Assembly (NCBI GenBank): GCA_964522015.1
Contig: CAZFST010000023.1
Location: 1 to 64,000 of the forward strand
Direction: 5' to 3'
From: QQWI01 sp964522015
GTDB taxonomy: Bacteria > Bacillota > Clostridia > Peptostreptococcales > Acidaminobacteraceae
DNA: 64,000 bases
Shown here: in pieces, positions 33,392-42,393 of the stretch
How the letters are laid out: every line of letters begins with the position of its first letter
How positions within the stretch are numbered: position 1 is the first letter of the stretch
The notes under the pieces: generated by a model
Database searches by the model: none
What the model was told of the DNA's origin: nothing
The model's input: only the letters and a program-made list of their open reading frames with translations
Position numbers and translations under genes: made by a program

Positions 33392-35992
33392 TCAATTCTC
33401 CTTTTTTGAATGTGATTTATAAGCGTTGGTATACAGCTCTTTAATTTCAGAAATCAATGGATATCTGGGATTTGCACCTGTACACTGATCATCAAAAGCG
33501 TAGATACTCATCTCATCCAATGTGGCTAAGAATTTGTCTTTTGAGATACCCGCTTCTTGGAGGGATAGGGGTATATCCAACTCTCTCTTTAGTGACGTAA
33601 TTGCATCAATCAGTCGCTGTACTTTTTCTTCTTCAGACGAACCTCCAAGCTCTAAGTAGTCTGCAATTCGAGCATAACGCCATTTTGCATTGGGGTACTT
33701 ATATTGCGGAAATGCAGCTTGCTTACGGGGATTGTCTACTGCATTGAACTTGATGACCTCGTTGATCAGTAGAGCATTGGCAACCCCGTGAGGGATGTTA
33801 TGGGTTGCCCCTAGTTTATGTGCCATAGAATGACACACACCTAAAAATGCATTAGCAAATGCCATACCCGCCATTGTAGATGCATGGGCCATCTTTTCGC
33901 GAGCTTTGATGTCATTAGGACCATCATTGTAAGCCCTTGGCAAATACTTAAATATGAGTCTAATGGCTTCCAATGCTTGGCCATTTGTAAATTCAGATGC
34001 CAGAACTGAAACATAGGCTTCGATGGCATGAACAAGAGCATCAATACCCGAAGCCGCGGTTAAGGCCTTTGGCATGTCCATCATGAGTTCTGCATCCACT
34101 ATGGCGATATTAGGGGTTAACTCATAATCTGCAAGTGGATATTTTATACCAGTTTCTTCATCTGTTATCACTGCAAAAGGCGTTACTTCGGAACCCGTTC
34201 CTGCAGTGGTTGGAATGGCAACCATCATGGCTTTTTTGCCTAGGGTTGGAAAATGGTAAACCCGTTTTCTAATATCCATAAAACGCATTGCAAGATCTTC
34301 AAAGCGCACTTCAGGGTGTTCATACAATACCCACATAATTTTTGCAGCGTCCATGGGTGACCCACCACCAAGTGCAATGATGGTATCTGGTTCAAAACTC
34401 AGCATTTCTTTAGCACCACGTTTTGCAGTCTTAAGCGTTGGATCTTGTTCTACATCTAAGAAAATCTTGTAATCGATACCCAACTCACCTAAGATAGTCG
34501 TCACACGATCTGCATAGCCAAGATTATAAAGGACCTTATCGGTGACGATAAACACCCTTTTCTTCTCCAGGGTTTTGAGTTCTTTTAAGGCAACACCCAA
34601 GCAACCAGATTTGAAATAGGTTTTTCCGGGGACTCTAAACCACAGCATATTCTCTCTCCTCTCGGCCACTTGTTTGATATTGAGTAAATGCTTGACACCG
34701 ATGTTTTCAGATACTGAGTTGCCACCCCACGACCCGCAGCCTAAAGTCAAAGAGGGTGCCAGCTTAAAGTTATAAATATCCCCAATAGCACCTTGAGATG
34801 CTGGCATATTGATGATTGTACGCCCGGTTTTCATCATGGCTCCAAATTTCGCGATTCTATCCTTTGATTTCATACTGTCCGTATAAAGAGACGATGTATG
34901 GCCAAAACCACCGAGTTGCACTAATTTTTCAGCCTTGTCTAGGGCATCGTCAAAGGTCTTTGCCTTGTACATTGCCAAAACTGGCGATAACTTTTCATGG
35001 GCAAAGGGCTCTTCCAAACCAACAGATACCACCTCGCCAATGAGTATTTTAGTTGTTTCTGGCACATCTATATTGGCCATTTTAGCAATTGTTTGTGCAG
35101 ACTGTCCGACGATATTGCTATTGAGGTGTCCATCCACCAAGATGATTTTTCTCATCTCTTCAACTTCTTTTTTACTGAGAATATAGGCGCCACGCTCCAT
35201 AAACTCGATTTTCACTTGCTGATAAACTTGTTCTAGCACAATTACCGACTGTTCGGATGCACAGATGACACCATTGTCAAAGCTCTTAGAAATCAATATC
35301 GAATTCACTGCCATTTTCAAATGAGCGGTTTCATCAATGATAGCTGGTGTGTTACCTGCTCCAACGCCAATGGCAGGCTTTCCGGAAGAATAAGCAGCCT
35401 TGACCATACCAGGACCACCAGTTGCAAGAATCAAGTCAGACTCTGCCATTAAAAATTTTGATAGGGTGACAGAAGGTTCATCGATCCAAGCAATGACATC
35501 CCTTGGTGCCCCAGCTTTAACTGCAGCATCTTGTATGAGTCTAGCAGCTGCAATAGTTGATTTTTTGGCACGGGGATGCGGCGAGAGGATAATCCCATTT
35601 CTCGTTTTCAGGGCTAACAAGATTTTGAAAATCGCAGTAGACGTGGGATTTGTGGTGGGAATAACAGCTGCAATCACACCAATTGGTTCTGCGATTTTTG
35701 TTAAACCAAAAGAATGATCTTGTGAGATGACACCACAAGTTCTTTCGTCCTTATATTGATTGTAGATATATTCCGACGCAAAATGATTTTTAATCACTTT
35801 GTCTTCTAGTATGCCCATTTTTGTTTCCTCAACTGCTAGCCTTGCTAAGTCCACACGTGAATTAGTCGCTGCCATTGAGGCTTTTAAAAAGATTTCATCA
35901 ACCTGCTCTTGTGTAAATGTTGAAAATATGCCTTGAGCCGTTCTCACTTCCGCGATTTTACTTGTAAGGGATTCTAAATTCGTGACAGTCAT
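33392..35992 (-). CDS. adhE: bifunctional aldehyde-alcohol dehydrogenase
   Basis: 866 residues. The N-terminal half (1 to about 440) is a CoA-acylating aldehyde dehydrogenase with catalytic Cys in NGVICASEQS. The C-terminal half (about 450-866) is an iron-dependent alcohol dehydrogenase with GGGSPMDAAK, TTAGTGSEVTPFAV, ASGIDALVHAIEAYVS and GVCHSMAHKLGATHNIPHG. It turns acyl-CoA into alcohol using two NADH, usually acetyl-CoA to ethanol, in spirosome filaments. Its ATG overlaps the stop of the hydrogenase gene, so it is translated with the redox genes. Here it may also act on C4 acyl-CoA. Confidence 0.95.
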   Translation of the reverse strand: MTVTNLESLTSKIAEVRTAQGIFSTFTQEQVDEIFLKASMAATNSRVDLARLAVEETKMGILEDKVIKNHFASEYIYNQYKDERTCGVISQDHSFGLTKIAEPIGVIAAVIPTTNPTSTAIFKILLALKTRNGIILSPHPRAKKSTIAAARLIQDAAVKAGAPRDVIAWIDEPSVTLSKFLMAESDLILATGGPGMVKAAYSSGKPAIGVGAGNTPAIIDETAHLKMAVNSILISKSFDNGVICASEQSVIVLEQVYQQVKIEFMERGAYILSKKEVEEMRKIILVDGHLNSNIVGQSAQTIAKMANIDVPETTKILIGEVVSVGLEEPFAHEKLSPVLAMYKAKTFDDALDKAEKLVQLGGFGHTSSLYTDSMKSKDRIAKFGAMMKTGRTIINMPASQGAIGDIYNFKLAPSLTLGCGSWGGNSVSENIGVKHLLNIKQVAERRENMLWFRVPGKTYFKSGCLGVALKELKTLEKKRVFIVTDKVLYNLGYADRVTTILGELGIDYKIFLDVEQDPTLKTAKRGAKEMLSFEPDTIIALGGGSPMDAAKIMWVLYEHPEVRFEDLAMRFMDIRKRVYHFPTLGKKAMMVAIPTTAGTGSEVTPFAVITDEETGIKYPLADYELTPNIAIVDAELMMDMPKALTAASGIDALVHAIEAYVSVLASEFTNGQALEAIRLIFKYLPRAYNDGPNDIKAREKMAHASTMAGMAFANAFLGVCHSMAHKLGATHNIPHGVANALLINEVIKFNAVDNPRKQAAFPQYKYPNAKWRYARIADYLELGGSSEEEKVQRLIDAITSLKRELDIPLSLQEAGISKDKFLATLDEMSIYAFDDQCTGANPRYPLISEIKELYTNAYKSHSKKEN

Positions 35993-37416
35993 AAAAACCT
36001 TCCTTTCAAAGATACCTCTTGGTTTACAAAAATGCTAGTTGCGTCTTCTGGTGTCGCTTCAACAGCGAGTTTTGCATATTTTTCTACAGCCTTTAGGTCT
36101 TTGGGCCCATGATGCATTGTCACAGGTCCTTTGATACAACCACCCTTACAAGCCATCCCTTCAATAAAGTTCACATCCGATTTATTGGCCTTTAACTTTT
36201 TTAAAGCCATATCGCATTCTTTAATACCGTCGCATATCCCTATCTTTGGCTTTTCTTCAGAGTCTACAAAATAATGTTCAAGGGCAAGGGCAAGTCCACC
36301 TGTTGCAGCAAAACGCCTGCCAAAATAGGATGCATTATTCATTTGACGTTCCTGGATATTTTCTAAGTCAACCGCCATAGCGTCTAGCATGGCTGCAAGC
36401 TCTTCAAAAGTCAGTACAAAGTCCACATCATGGGTGTATTCTTTTTCCCTTTTTTTTGCAATGCAGGGGCCGATGAAAACAACAAGAGCATTAGGGTCAA
36501 GACTTCGTATTAATCTTGCAGTTGCAACCATTGGTGATACTGTGTTTGAAATATGCTTAGTGAGTCCAGTAAACTTCTTTTCTATATAACTGACGAAACT
36601 TGGACAGCAAGAAGATGTCAATGTATGATTTTCTTCAATGGCCTCTACAAGCTCTCGGGCCTCTTCTTGCACAACCAAATCTGCACCCAGGGCCGCTTCA
36701 ATCACATCTCTAAAGCCCAGCTCCTTAATGCCAGCAATGACTTTCTTTAAGTCAACATAATCAAATTGTGTAGAAAAAGCGGGGGCAATCACAGCATAAA
36801 CCGAATTTTTGCCTTCCTTCAGCGCTTGAATCACAGGAATAATCTCAGAGCGATCTTGAATGGCACCGAAGGGGCAATGATAGACACAGGCCCCACAATC
36901 AATGCAGTCATCATAATTGATTACTGCTTTCTTATGGGCATCGAATTGTATGGCATTGGTCGGACATTCTCTTTTGCACGGCCTCATCACATCGGCAATT
37001 GCATGATAAGGGCAAGCATCTTTACATTTGCCACACTCTATGCACTTAATGTAGTCCACTACGGCTTTCCCGCTAGTTGTGATAATCGCATTTACAGGAC
37101 AACTGATCGAGCACCGTTTACCAAGGCAGCCTCTGCAGGCTTCAGTGACAATGTAGCGATTGATTGGGCACTGATCACAGGCGGTCTCTAATACTGTAAT
37201 TAGACTTTTAGATTCGCCACAGGCAAGGGCTACACGTTCGGCAGTGACAGCTCTTTCATGATAAATGCAGCATCGGATCCGTTCATTTGGACCAGGGCTT
37301 ATTTCAAATGGAATTAAGCCTCTCTTCACATTCAATGTGCCTTCGAAAGCGTATTTTGAAACGAGTTTCAAAACTTCACTCTTGATTTTTTGTACTTCGT
37401 TATCGTAATTTCTCAT
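35989..37416 (-). CDS. monomeric [FeFe] hydrogenase-like protein, group B type
   Basis: 475 residues. The N-terminal 200 carry many cluster-binding Cys: CRGCLGKRCSISCP, CIECGKCKDACP and CIDCGACVYHCP, so at least three [4Fe-4S] sites. The C-terminal 270 are the H-cluster domain with SSCCPSFVSYIE (L1), GPCIAKKREKE (L2) and EGMACKGGCIKGP (L3). These L1-L3 forms differ from the TSCCPGW / MPCTAKKFE of group A enzymes and fit group B. It probably transfers electrons between ferredoxin and protons. Co-translated with adhE (overlap) and the SpoIIE-type gene (4 bases apart). Confidence 0.85.
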   Translation of the reverse strand: MRNYDNEVQKIKSEVLKLVSKYAFEGTLNVKRGLIPFEISPGPNERIRCCIYHERAVTAERVALACGESKSLITVLETACDQCPINRYIVTEACRGCLGKRCSISCPVNAIITTSGKAVVDYIKCIECGKCKDACPYHAIADVMRPCKRECPTNAIQFDAHKKAVINYDDCIDCGACVYHCPFGAIQDRSEIIPVIQALKEGKNSVYAVIAPAFSTQFDYVDLKKVIAGIKELGFRDVIEAALGADLVVQEEARELVEAIEENHTLTSSCCPSFVSYIEKKFTGLTKHISNTVSPMVATARLIRSLDPNALVVFIGPCIAKKREKEYTHDVDFVLTFEELAAMLDAMAVDLENIQERQMNNASYFGRRFAATGGLALALEHYFVDSEEKPKIGICDGIKECDMALKKLKANKSDVNFIEGMACKGGCIKGPVTMHHGPKDLKAVEKYAKLAVEATPEDATSIFVNQEVSLKGRFL

Positions 37417-37420
37417 CCCA

Positions 37421-38590
37421 TCACCCGTCTGTATAGGTTAATTTAACCTCTTTGCCCATGTTTTTAAGCTCGCTGATCATTTCCTTGACAATGGCTAATT
37501 TAATCCCCAGTTCAACAGGAAAATCCGGATTCTGATGTGCAGGGTTAATGGCTCTACCAACCCAAAAGGTGATGTGAGTGGCACTATCCATAAATAACTT
37601 CAACAAGCGACTGACGCCATCATTCTTACTGAAATCTGGTTCCTCGCACTTCTGATTCAGATCCTTAAGCTTGTCCAGAGCCATCTTTAAGGTAAGCACC
37701 CCTTCGGTAACGAGGTCAATTCCTTTTATCATCGCTATTGGCGGCACAAGAGGATCATCATAGACAATATTAGTACAAATTTCTCGGTTTAACTCCCTGG
37801 ACATAATATTGGCAGCAGTACCACCACAAACCACCTTTTTTCCAATTGAGCGCATAAATACTTCAATTAATTCGTGGTCCTTTTCTCTGTTAATAGGAGG
37901 CCCGGTTAAAAGCTGCAAATGATTGGGCCTTCTCACTTTGATGGTGATAGCGGTGGTATCATCACCAGGTGTATAATCATACAATTTATGACAGGTTTCA
38001 ATCAGTCTGCGATTTGACTTTTCAGCAGAGGAAAGATTTTGATGCCTTAAGAATTCGGCTACATGTTCCCATTCCCAACCGTGATTCAGCAATTCCCCTA
38101 CTCCCGCATGGATCACGCCATCAGAGCAAATCGTGAGTTCATCCCCAATAATCAAATTCAAAGAGGAAAGCCAGACCACTTTGCCGCTGGACTCAAACTT
38201 TTCTTTACACGGCATTAAAATTCTATTTTGTCTGCAAATGATCACTGGCGGATTATCAAATTCAATCATTCTACAATGGAGTGTCTCATGATTGATTTCG
38301 ATAATTGTAAATGTTGAATAGGCAATTTTTCTAGTATGACAAATGGGCAATGTTCCAGTAATGGTGTCGATCGTATCTTTAAGATCTGCACCTTTATCCA
38401 GCATTGTAATCATAATTTTTGCCGTAAGCGTGGCTAAAATATTGGCTTTTACACCACTTCCTAGGCCATCGGATAGTACGACAATCGTCCGTTTATCATC
38501 TTTAATAATTTCCACCTTATCACCACATAACTCTTCACCAGTTTTATTCAGAGCATGCCAAGAAAGATCGATGTAACTTGTATCTGACAT
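37421..38590 (-). CDS. SpoIIE-type PP2C phosphatase linked to the hydrogenase-like sensor
   Basis: 389 residues from the ATG at 38590 (GGCGGGG upstream; the longer frame begins at 38611). PP2C/SpoIIE features: VVLSDGLGSGVKANILATL near the start, ICSDGVIHAG in the middle, DDTTAITIKV near residue 200. The last 170 residues form an extra helical domain (KVVCGGTAANIMSRELNREI) as in SpoIIE-type proteins found beside hydrogenase sensors. It should remove phosphate from a protein partner, possibly an anti-sigma antagonist, but no such partner is encoded in the cluster. Confidence 0.82.
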   Translation of the reverse strand: MSDTSYIDLSWHALNKTGEELCGDKVEIIKDDKRTIVVLSDGLGSGVKANILATLTAKIMITMLDKGADLKDTIDTITGTLPICHTRKIAYSTFTIIEINHETLHCRMIEFDNPPVIICRQNRILMPCKEKFESSGKVVWLSSLNLIIGDELTICSDGVIHAGVGELLNHGWEWEHVAEFLRHQNLSSAEKSNRRLIETCHKLYDYTPGDDTTAITIKVRRPNHLQLLTGPPINREKDHELIEVFMRSIGKKVVCGGTAANIMSRELNREICTNIVYDDPLVPPIAMIKGIDLVTEGVLTLKMALDKLKDLNQKCEEPDFSKNDGVSRLLKLFMDSATHITFWVGRAINPAHQNPDFPVELGIKLAIVKEMISELKNMGKEVKLTYTDG

Positions 38591-38591
38591 C

Positions 38592-40316
38592 CTACACCCC
38601 GCCTTCAGCAAGGACCAGTTTTTTCAATTGGTTCAACCCTATTTTAGTTTCTGCAGTGGTTTCTCCCAGTAGGCTAGCAATTTCTTGGGCAACCCGCATC
38701 TGATTATCGATAACCTCTTGACATGTCTTAAGGGTTCTCTCTTTCACCCGAAGCAATTCCATGCGATTCTGCTCTGACTTTGAAATATCTGTAAAAATCG
38801 CGACATAAATCTTCCCAGCGTTTGGTTTAACAACATTACAAACAAAGGATTTCTCTACACTGCTAATATAAATATTTTTGCTAACCCTTCCCATGGGCGA
38901 TTCATGGAGTTCCGTTGCAATATCATAATCGATGACTGCAGATAGGGGCCAGTGGTTCAACTTGATCTTGTCTTGATTAAAAACCATGTTGAATGCCGGA
39001 TTAACCTCCTTGATTCTCAGATCTTCGTCTAGAATACAAATTAAGTTTGGACTAGAGTCGAATATGATGCTTTGTAAGCTCTCAGCCTTATGTTTTAAAC
39101 GTTCAAGGCACATGTTAATGTCACTATACCCCTTGGTGACAGCAACTGCCTTGTTGTAGCAAGTGGTATAACCGCAAGCACCGCAATTAATTTGATCCGA
39201 CTGGGAGTACTTGCCCATTTCCATCAGCACATTTGCAATTTGATCTTGATTCACAACCGTTGTAATATTTTGTTTTGATGTAAATGTTCTTTTCAAATTT
39301 AAGATTTCATAGGCATCTTCAATTGGTTTACTCTCCCCAACTTCTAGAGATTTTGAGTCTTCAATTCGCTCTTTCATTAAACTAAATCGCTTGTAATAGT
39401 TAGGTGCATTGGCAGGCATTTCAGGACCATTTAAGCAACCACCTGGACAAATATTTAGCTCCGCACAAAATCCCGTCAGCCCATCGGATTCAATGGCTTT
39501 TAAAAATGATTCGCAATTTTCAATACCATCCACATGGAGATACTGATACTTTGGATTTGTTCTAGTCTTCAAGTCGTTTTTCCACAAGCTGCCTCCCAGT
39601 GGATAAGCCCGGCCTCTTTTACTGGCTGGTGTATCAAAGGCTCCCACTTCTTCTTCTGCAATCTCAATGCCTTCACTCTTCAACCAGTCTTCCAGTTCAA
39701 TAAAGGTTATGACCGCATCTATGATATTTGGAACATCAATAGCTTCAGCTTTTTTAGCAAGACAGGGTCCCGCAAATACCACATAGACATCCTCCCCATA
39801 GCGGGCTTTCATTTCCTTTCCATGGGCAAGCATGGGGGACATAATATTGATAACGCTTTCGATAGCACTTGGGTAGTAAAGTTCAATTAGATAGTTACTA
39901 GATGGGCAACAACTGGTAATGATGTTTTTCATTTGACCCTTTTCAATAATGGCATCATAGTGCTGTGATACAAGATCCGCTCCCCTTGCAGTTTCTTCCA
40001 CGTAGTCAAATCCCAATTTTCTAAGTGCTGACACAATTTGAGTCTGGGATTTCATATTGAAGGTACTCAGATAAGAAGGGGCCAACGAAATAGCAACTTT
40101 CTGAGTACTTTTAAGTGCATGTTTAACACGTCTTAAATCTTGATGGATATTTAGCGCCTTAGGCGCACAATGTATTTGACATAGGCCGCACTTTATACAT
40201 AAATAGTCAATTATTTCTCTTCGGTCCTCAGTAAATGCAATTGCTTTAGTAGGACAAACTCTTAGACACTTAAAGCATTGATCACATTTTTCTTGGTAAA
40301 ACTCAATAAAGTTCAT
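38592..40316 (-). CDS. hydrogenase-like redox/H2 sensor with PAS domain (HydS type)
   Basis: 574 residues. Two ferredoxin motifs at the start (CDQCFKCLRVCP, CIKCGLCQIHCAP) lead to an H-cluster-like domain with ITSCCPSSNYLIEL, AGPCLAKKAEA and CPGGCLNGP. A further Cys motif (CGACGYTTCYNKAVA..., with a fourth Cys in INMCLERL) follows at about 380-415, and a PAS domain at about 420-530. No kinase domain is present. This layout is that of sensory [FeFe] hydrogenase-like proteins (groups C/D), which typically neighbour a SpoIIE-type phosphatase, as here, with the two frames nearly overlapping. It likely reports H2 or ferredoxin redox state. Confidence 0.85.
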   Translation of the reverse strand: MNFIEFYQEKCDQCFKCLRVCPTKAIAFTEDRREIIDYLCIKCGLCQIHCAPKALNIHQDLRRVKHALKSTQKVAISLAPSYLSTFNMKSQTQIVSALRKLGFDYVEETARGADLVSQHYDAIIEKGQMKNIITSCCPSSNYLIELYYPSAIESVINIMSPMLAHGKEMKARYGEDVYVVFAGPCLAKKAEAIDVPNIIDAVITFIELEDWLKSEGIEIAEEEVGAFDTPASKRGRAYPLGGSLWKNDLKTRTNPKYQYLHVDGIENCESFLKAIESDGLTGFCAELNICPGGCLNGPEMPANAPNYYKRFSLMKERIEDSKSLEVGESKPIEDAYEILNLKRTFTSKQNITTVVNQDQIANVLMEMGKYSQSDQINCGACGYTTCYNKAVAVTKGYSDINMCLERLKHKAESLQSIIFDSSPNLICILDEDLRIKEVNPAFNMVFNQDKIKLNHWPLSAVIDYDIATELHESPMGRVSKNIYISSVEKSFVCNVVKPNAGKIYVAIFTDISKSEQNRMELLRVKERTLKTCQEVIDNQMRVAQEIASLLGETTAETKIGLNQLKKLVLAEGGV

Positions 40317-40325
40317 ATGGCGACC

Positions 40326-40559
40326 TCATAATAAATAGTGATCGAGAATTTGTTCAATCGTATCCGGTGTTACTGAAAAGTAATCCTTATCATTAATCAA
40401 AAGTGAAACGGCAGTTGAGCATTGACCCAGACAGAAGGATGACTTTAAATTTGTGGTTTTCTCAAGATTATGACTCTCGATATAGGCTTGAATTTTCTTT
40501 ATAACATCGTAAGAACCCTTCAAATGGCACGCACTCCCGATACAAACTTTTATCTCCAT
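40326..40559 (-). CDS. thioredoxin-like [2Fe-2S] ferredoxin (NuoE-like)
   Basis: 77 residues. Four Cys in the NuoE/HoxE-like arrangement, CIGSACHLKG and then SFCLGQCSTA about 30 residues later, bind a [2Fe-2S] cluster. Only the thioredoxin-like fold is present, without the N-terminal helical part of true NuoE. It is the first gene of the run and sits 9 bases before the sensor gene. It probably carries electrons to the sensor or to the hydrogenase. Confidence 0.88.
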   Translation of the reverse strand: MEIKVCIGSACHLKGSYDVIKKIQAYIESHNLEKTTNLKSSFCLGQCSTAVSLLINDKDYFSVTPDTIEQILDHYLL

Positions 40560-40649
40560 GTCCTAACCTCTACTTTCTCTCCACTGCAATTTGCATGTTC
40601 TCCGTCAATTTGAATATTTTTTCGCAAGCGTAGATTCACTTTCAAGTTA

Positions 40650-40658
40650 ATAGTAACA
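40650..40658 (-). promoter_or_regulatory. possible extended -10 promoter of the hydrogenase/4-hydroxybutyrate operon
   Basis: On the minus strand TGTTACTAT (TG-n-TACTAT) lies about 90 bases before the ferredoxin ATG, with a weak TTATAT 17 bases upstream. The surrounding 200 bases are very AT-rich and hold AACAATTGTT and GTTAAC-type palindromes that could bind a redox regulator such as Rex, but no full site was clear. Confidence 0.3.
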
Positions 40659-40870
40659 CATAATTGATAAAAATATAACGAATATAAGGCGATTTATCTT
40701 TACGTTTTCGCTATAATTAGCACATTTCTGTGAACAAACTGAAACAATTGTTAACCTTTTGTTATTTTAAACACTCAAAAGCTATATACATTACGATTTA
40801 GAAATATCACCAACCTCTTTGTGTCCCTTTAGCAATACTTTTAATCTCCAATAATAGTTATAATATTAAC

Positions 40871-41020
40871 GAACAATTCGTTTTGTCATAGGCCAGACCT
40901 GTTTAGCTTAAATTTTCTGGCATCCAAGAGGTCGAGGCACTGGAAAAGAGAAGTTAAGAAAACAACCCCGTTACAATTCTTATTTCTGAATTGTAACGGG
41001 GTTGTTTTCTTGTTGTTTTT
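40871..41020 (+). ncRNA. candidate small RNA A
   Basis: A TATAAT at 40859-40864 precedes a stretch with no reading frame that ends in a strong terminator. It contains the hairpin GCCAGA (40892-40897) with TCTGG (40916-40920), whose loop CCTGTTTAGCTTAA is also found, with few changes, in candidate RNA B at 47858-48045. Known class not recognised. Confidence 0.4.
40956..41020. terminator. very strong hairpin terminator
   Basis: A perfect 24-bp stem (40956-40979 with 40988-41011) has an 8-base loop. GTTGTTTTT follows on the plus strand. It can also serve the gene remnant that ends at 41021 on the minus strand. Confidence 0.85.
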
Positions 41021-41225
41021 CTATTGCTGAGCACATACGATCATAAGCTGCAACTGATCGCCTTCAATAACAAAACCCACAGAATAGACGCTTTTGCTTT
41101 ATCTGCTGCTGCCGATGAATTATTGACCATAATGGTGGTGCTTTCATCACTGTAAGTCAAGGTCATTTTTTTTGAGTTCTTTCAAATTGACAACCTCAGC
41201 ATCAATGCCTCCAGTATGCCTTGTT
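41021..41225 (-). pseudogene. decayed C-terminal gene fragment
   Basis: Minus-strand reading gives coding-like pieces in different frames: GIDAEVVNLKELKK, then after an A8 run MTLTYSDESTTIMVNNSSA, then after another shift VGFVIEGDQLQLMIVCAQQ with a stop at 41021-41023. At least two frameshifts separate them. Probably the tail of a lost secreted or lipoprotein gene. Identity unknown. Confidence 0.5.
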
Positions 41226-41264
41226 TAAGCTTTGTAGTATAATTGGTTTAAGGAGGATTCAACC

Positions 41265-41690
41265 ATGACAAAAAAACTCTATTATGCTGCGTTTACTTAC
41301 GGTGCTCTTGGCCTTTCCTTTGGGGTTTTTTACAGGGAATTCACTAGATTCAATGACTTTCAGGGTGTGACGCAACTCTCTACCCTTCATACCCACACCT
41401 TAGTACTTGGTATGTTCTTCTTCTTAATTGCGCTAATTCTTGAAAAAGTTTTTGGGATAAGTACTGCGCTAAAAAATGCGCAAAGGATGACACAGTGGTT
41501 CTGGCTTTACAACATTGCACTGATTGGGGTGCTGGGCACCATGACCACTCGGGGCATTCTTCAAGTTAAAGGTCTTGATTTTCCTGGCCTTAGCCATATT
41601 GCAGGAACCTTCCACACCCTTCTAGGGTTCGCAATTATATGGTTTTTTATAATGCTGGGATCAGTGATAAAAAAACAGTCTGTGAATTGA
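41265..41690 (+). CDS. DUF2871 membrane protein
   Basis: 141 residues with four membrane segments and conserved His in LSTLHTHTLVLGMFFF and GTFHTLLGFAIIWFF, typical of DUF2871. The His pattern in membrane helices hints at heme or metal binding, but the function is unknown. Start ATG has an AAGGAGG site. Single gene. Confidence 0.85.
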   Translation: MTKKLYYAAFTYGALGLSFGVFYREFTRFNDFQGVTQLSTLHTHTLVLGMFFFLIALILEKVFGISTALKNAQRMTQWFWLYNIALIGVLGTMTTRGILQVKGLDFPGLSHIAGTFHTLLGFAIIWFFIMLGSVIKKQSVN

Positions 41691-41741
41691 ACCACCTGTA
41701 TTCTAGGGGGACTCATAGTCAACAACCTCTTGTTTATAGTG

Positions 41742-42128
41742 TCAAAGAGGGATATGGCTGTATTTAGTCCCCTCTGAGAAAATAGGGGGTAGCCTTTTAG
41801 CTGCTAGTCTTAGCTTATCGTCAAATGATGATAGCACTTCACCATTTGGATTATGAGTTGTACAAATTTTTTCTATGTATTCAGTCGCTGAAATCATGTT
41901 GTTTTTTTCTTTTTCATTGCAAATAAGAGTTTCTTTGTTACTGGTGGGCTGATTAAGAGGTAAAAAAACATACAACGTTTCCTTATTTGAATCAGGATTC
42001 TGGCGGTAATAAGACTCATAGTGGGCCTCTGAAAAAACCATAAAAAATGATTCGTTCGCTTCTGATTCATACTGAAAAAGATTGACAATGGCTGGTGCCA
42101 GTTCAAAAAACAAATGTTCTAAATTCAT
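41742..42128 (-). CDS. hypothetical soluble protein
   Basis: 128 residues from the ATG at 42128, chosen because AAAGGAGG sits 5 bases before it. The longer frame up to 42206 has no ribosome site. No signal peptide or membrane part. It has a central FFMVFSEAHYESYYRQN and a C-terminal YIEKICTTHNPNG. I do not recognise the family. It is transcribed toward the DUF2871 gene and lies downstream of a strong hairpin at 42275-42316. Confidence 0.55.
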   Translation of the reverse strand: MNLEHLFFELAPAIVNLFQYESEANESFFMVFSEAHYESYYRQNPDSNKETLYVFLPLNQPTSNKETLICNEKEKNNMISATEYIEKICTTHNPNGEVLSSFDDKLRLAAKRLPPIFSEGTKYSHIPL

Positions 42129-42245
42129 CATAGCCTCCTTTAACCCCTTATAAGTTTTATATGGATTTTTACATGCACTGCCTATCAGGCAAGTAATTGT
42201 CATCATTATATCAAGTCGTATTTTTTTTACAATAGCCTAAGGCCT

Positions 42246-42270
42246 AGTATAATGCAACTTGCATTATACT
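42246..42270. promoter_or_regulatory. perfect inverted repeat with outward TATAAT
   Basis: AGTATAATGCAA (42246-42257), one base, TTGCATTATACT (42259-42270). Each arm holds a TATAAT or its complement, so it could be an operator over a -10 element. It lies upstream of the gene at 41742-42128. Confidence 0.4.
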
Positions 42271-42274
42271 GAAA

Positions 42275-42316
42275 ACCCACAGAAACACCCATCGAAAGAT
42301 GGGTGTTTCTGTGGGT
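42275..42316 (-). terminator. 19-bp perfect hairpin after the histidine kinase gene
   Basis: ACCCACAGAAACACCCATC (42275-42293), loop GAAA, and its exact complement (42298-42316). On the minus strand TTTTC follows the stem, a modest T run, so it probably ends the kinase transcript (stop at 42394). Confidence 0.7.
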
Positions 42317-42393
42317 AGAATTTGATATTCTATTGGCAATGTCGTGATCTCTACCTGAGTTGTTTAGTATCTATCTTTAGTAACAGCAAGCTA

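Noticed and set aside
40680..40790. Rex-type operator upstream of the hydrogenase operon
   Set aside because: Only half-sites and short palindromes such as AACAATTGTT are visible; no complete TTGTTAA-n4-TTAACAA was found.
42207..42240. N-terminal extension of the 41742 gene with CLIGSACKN
   Set aside because: The good ribosome site lies in front of the ATG at 42128; the upstream start has none.
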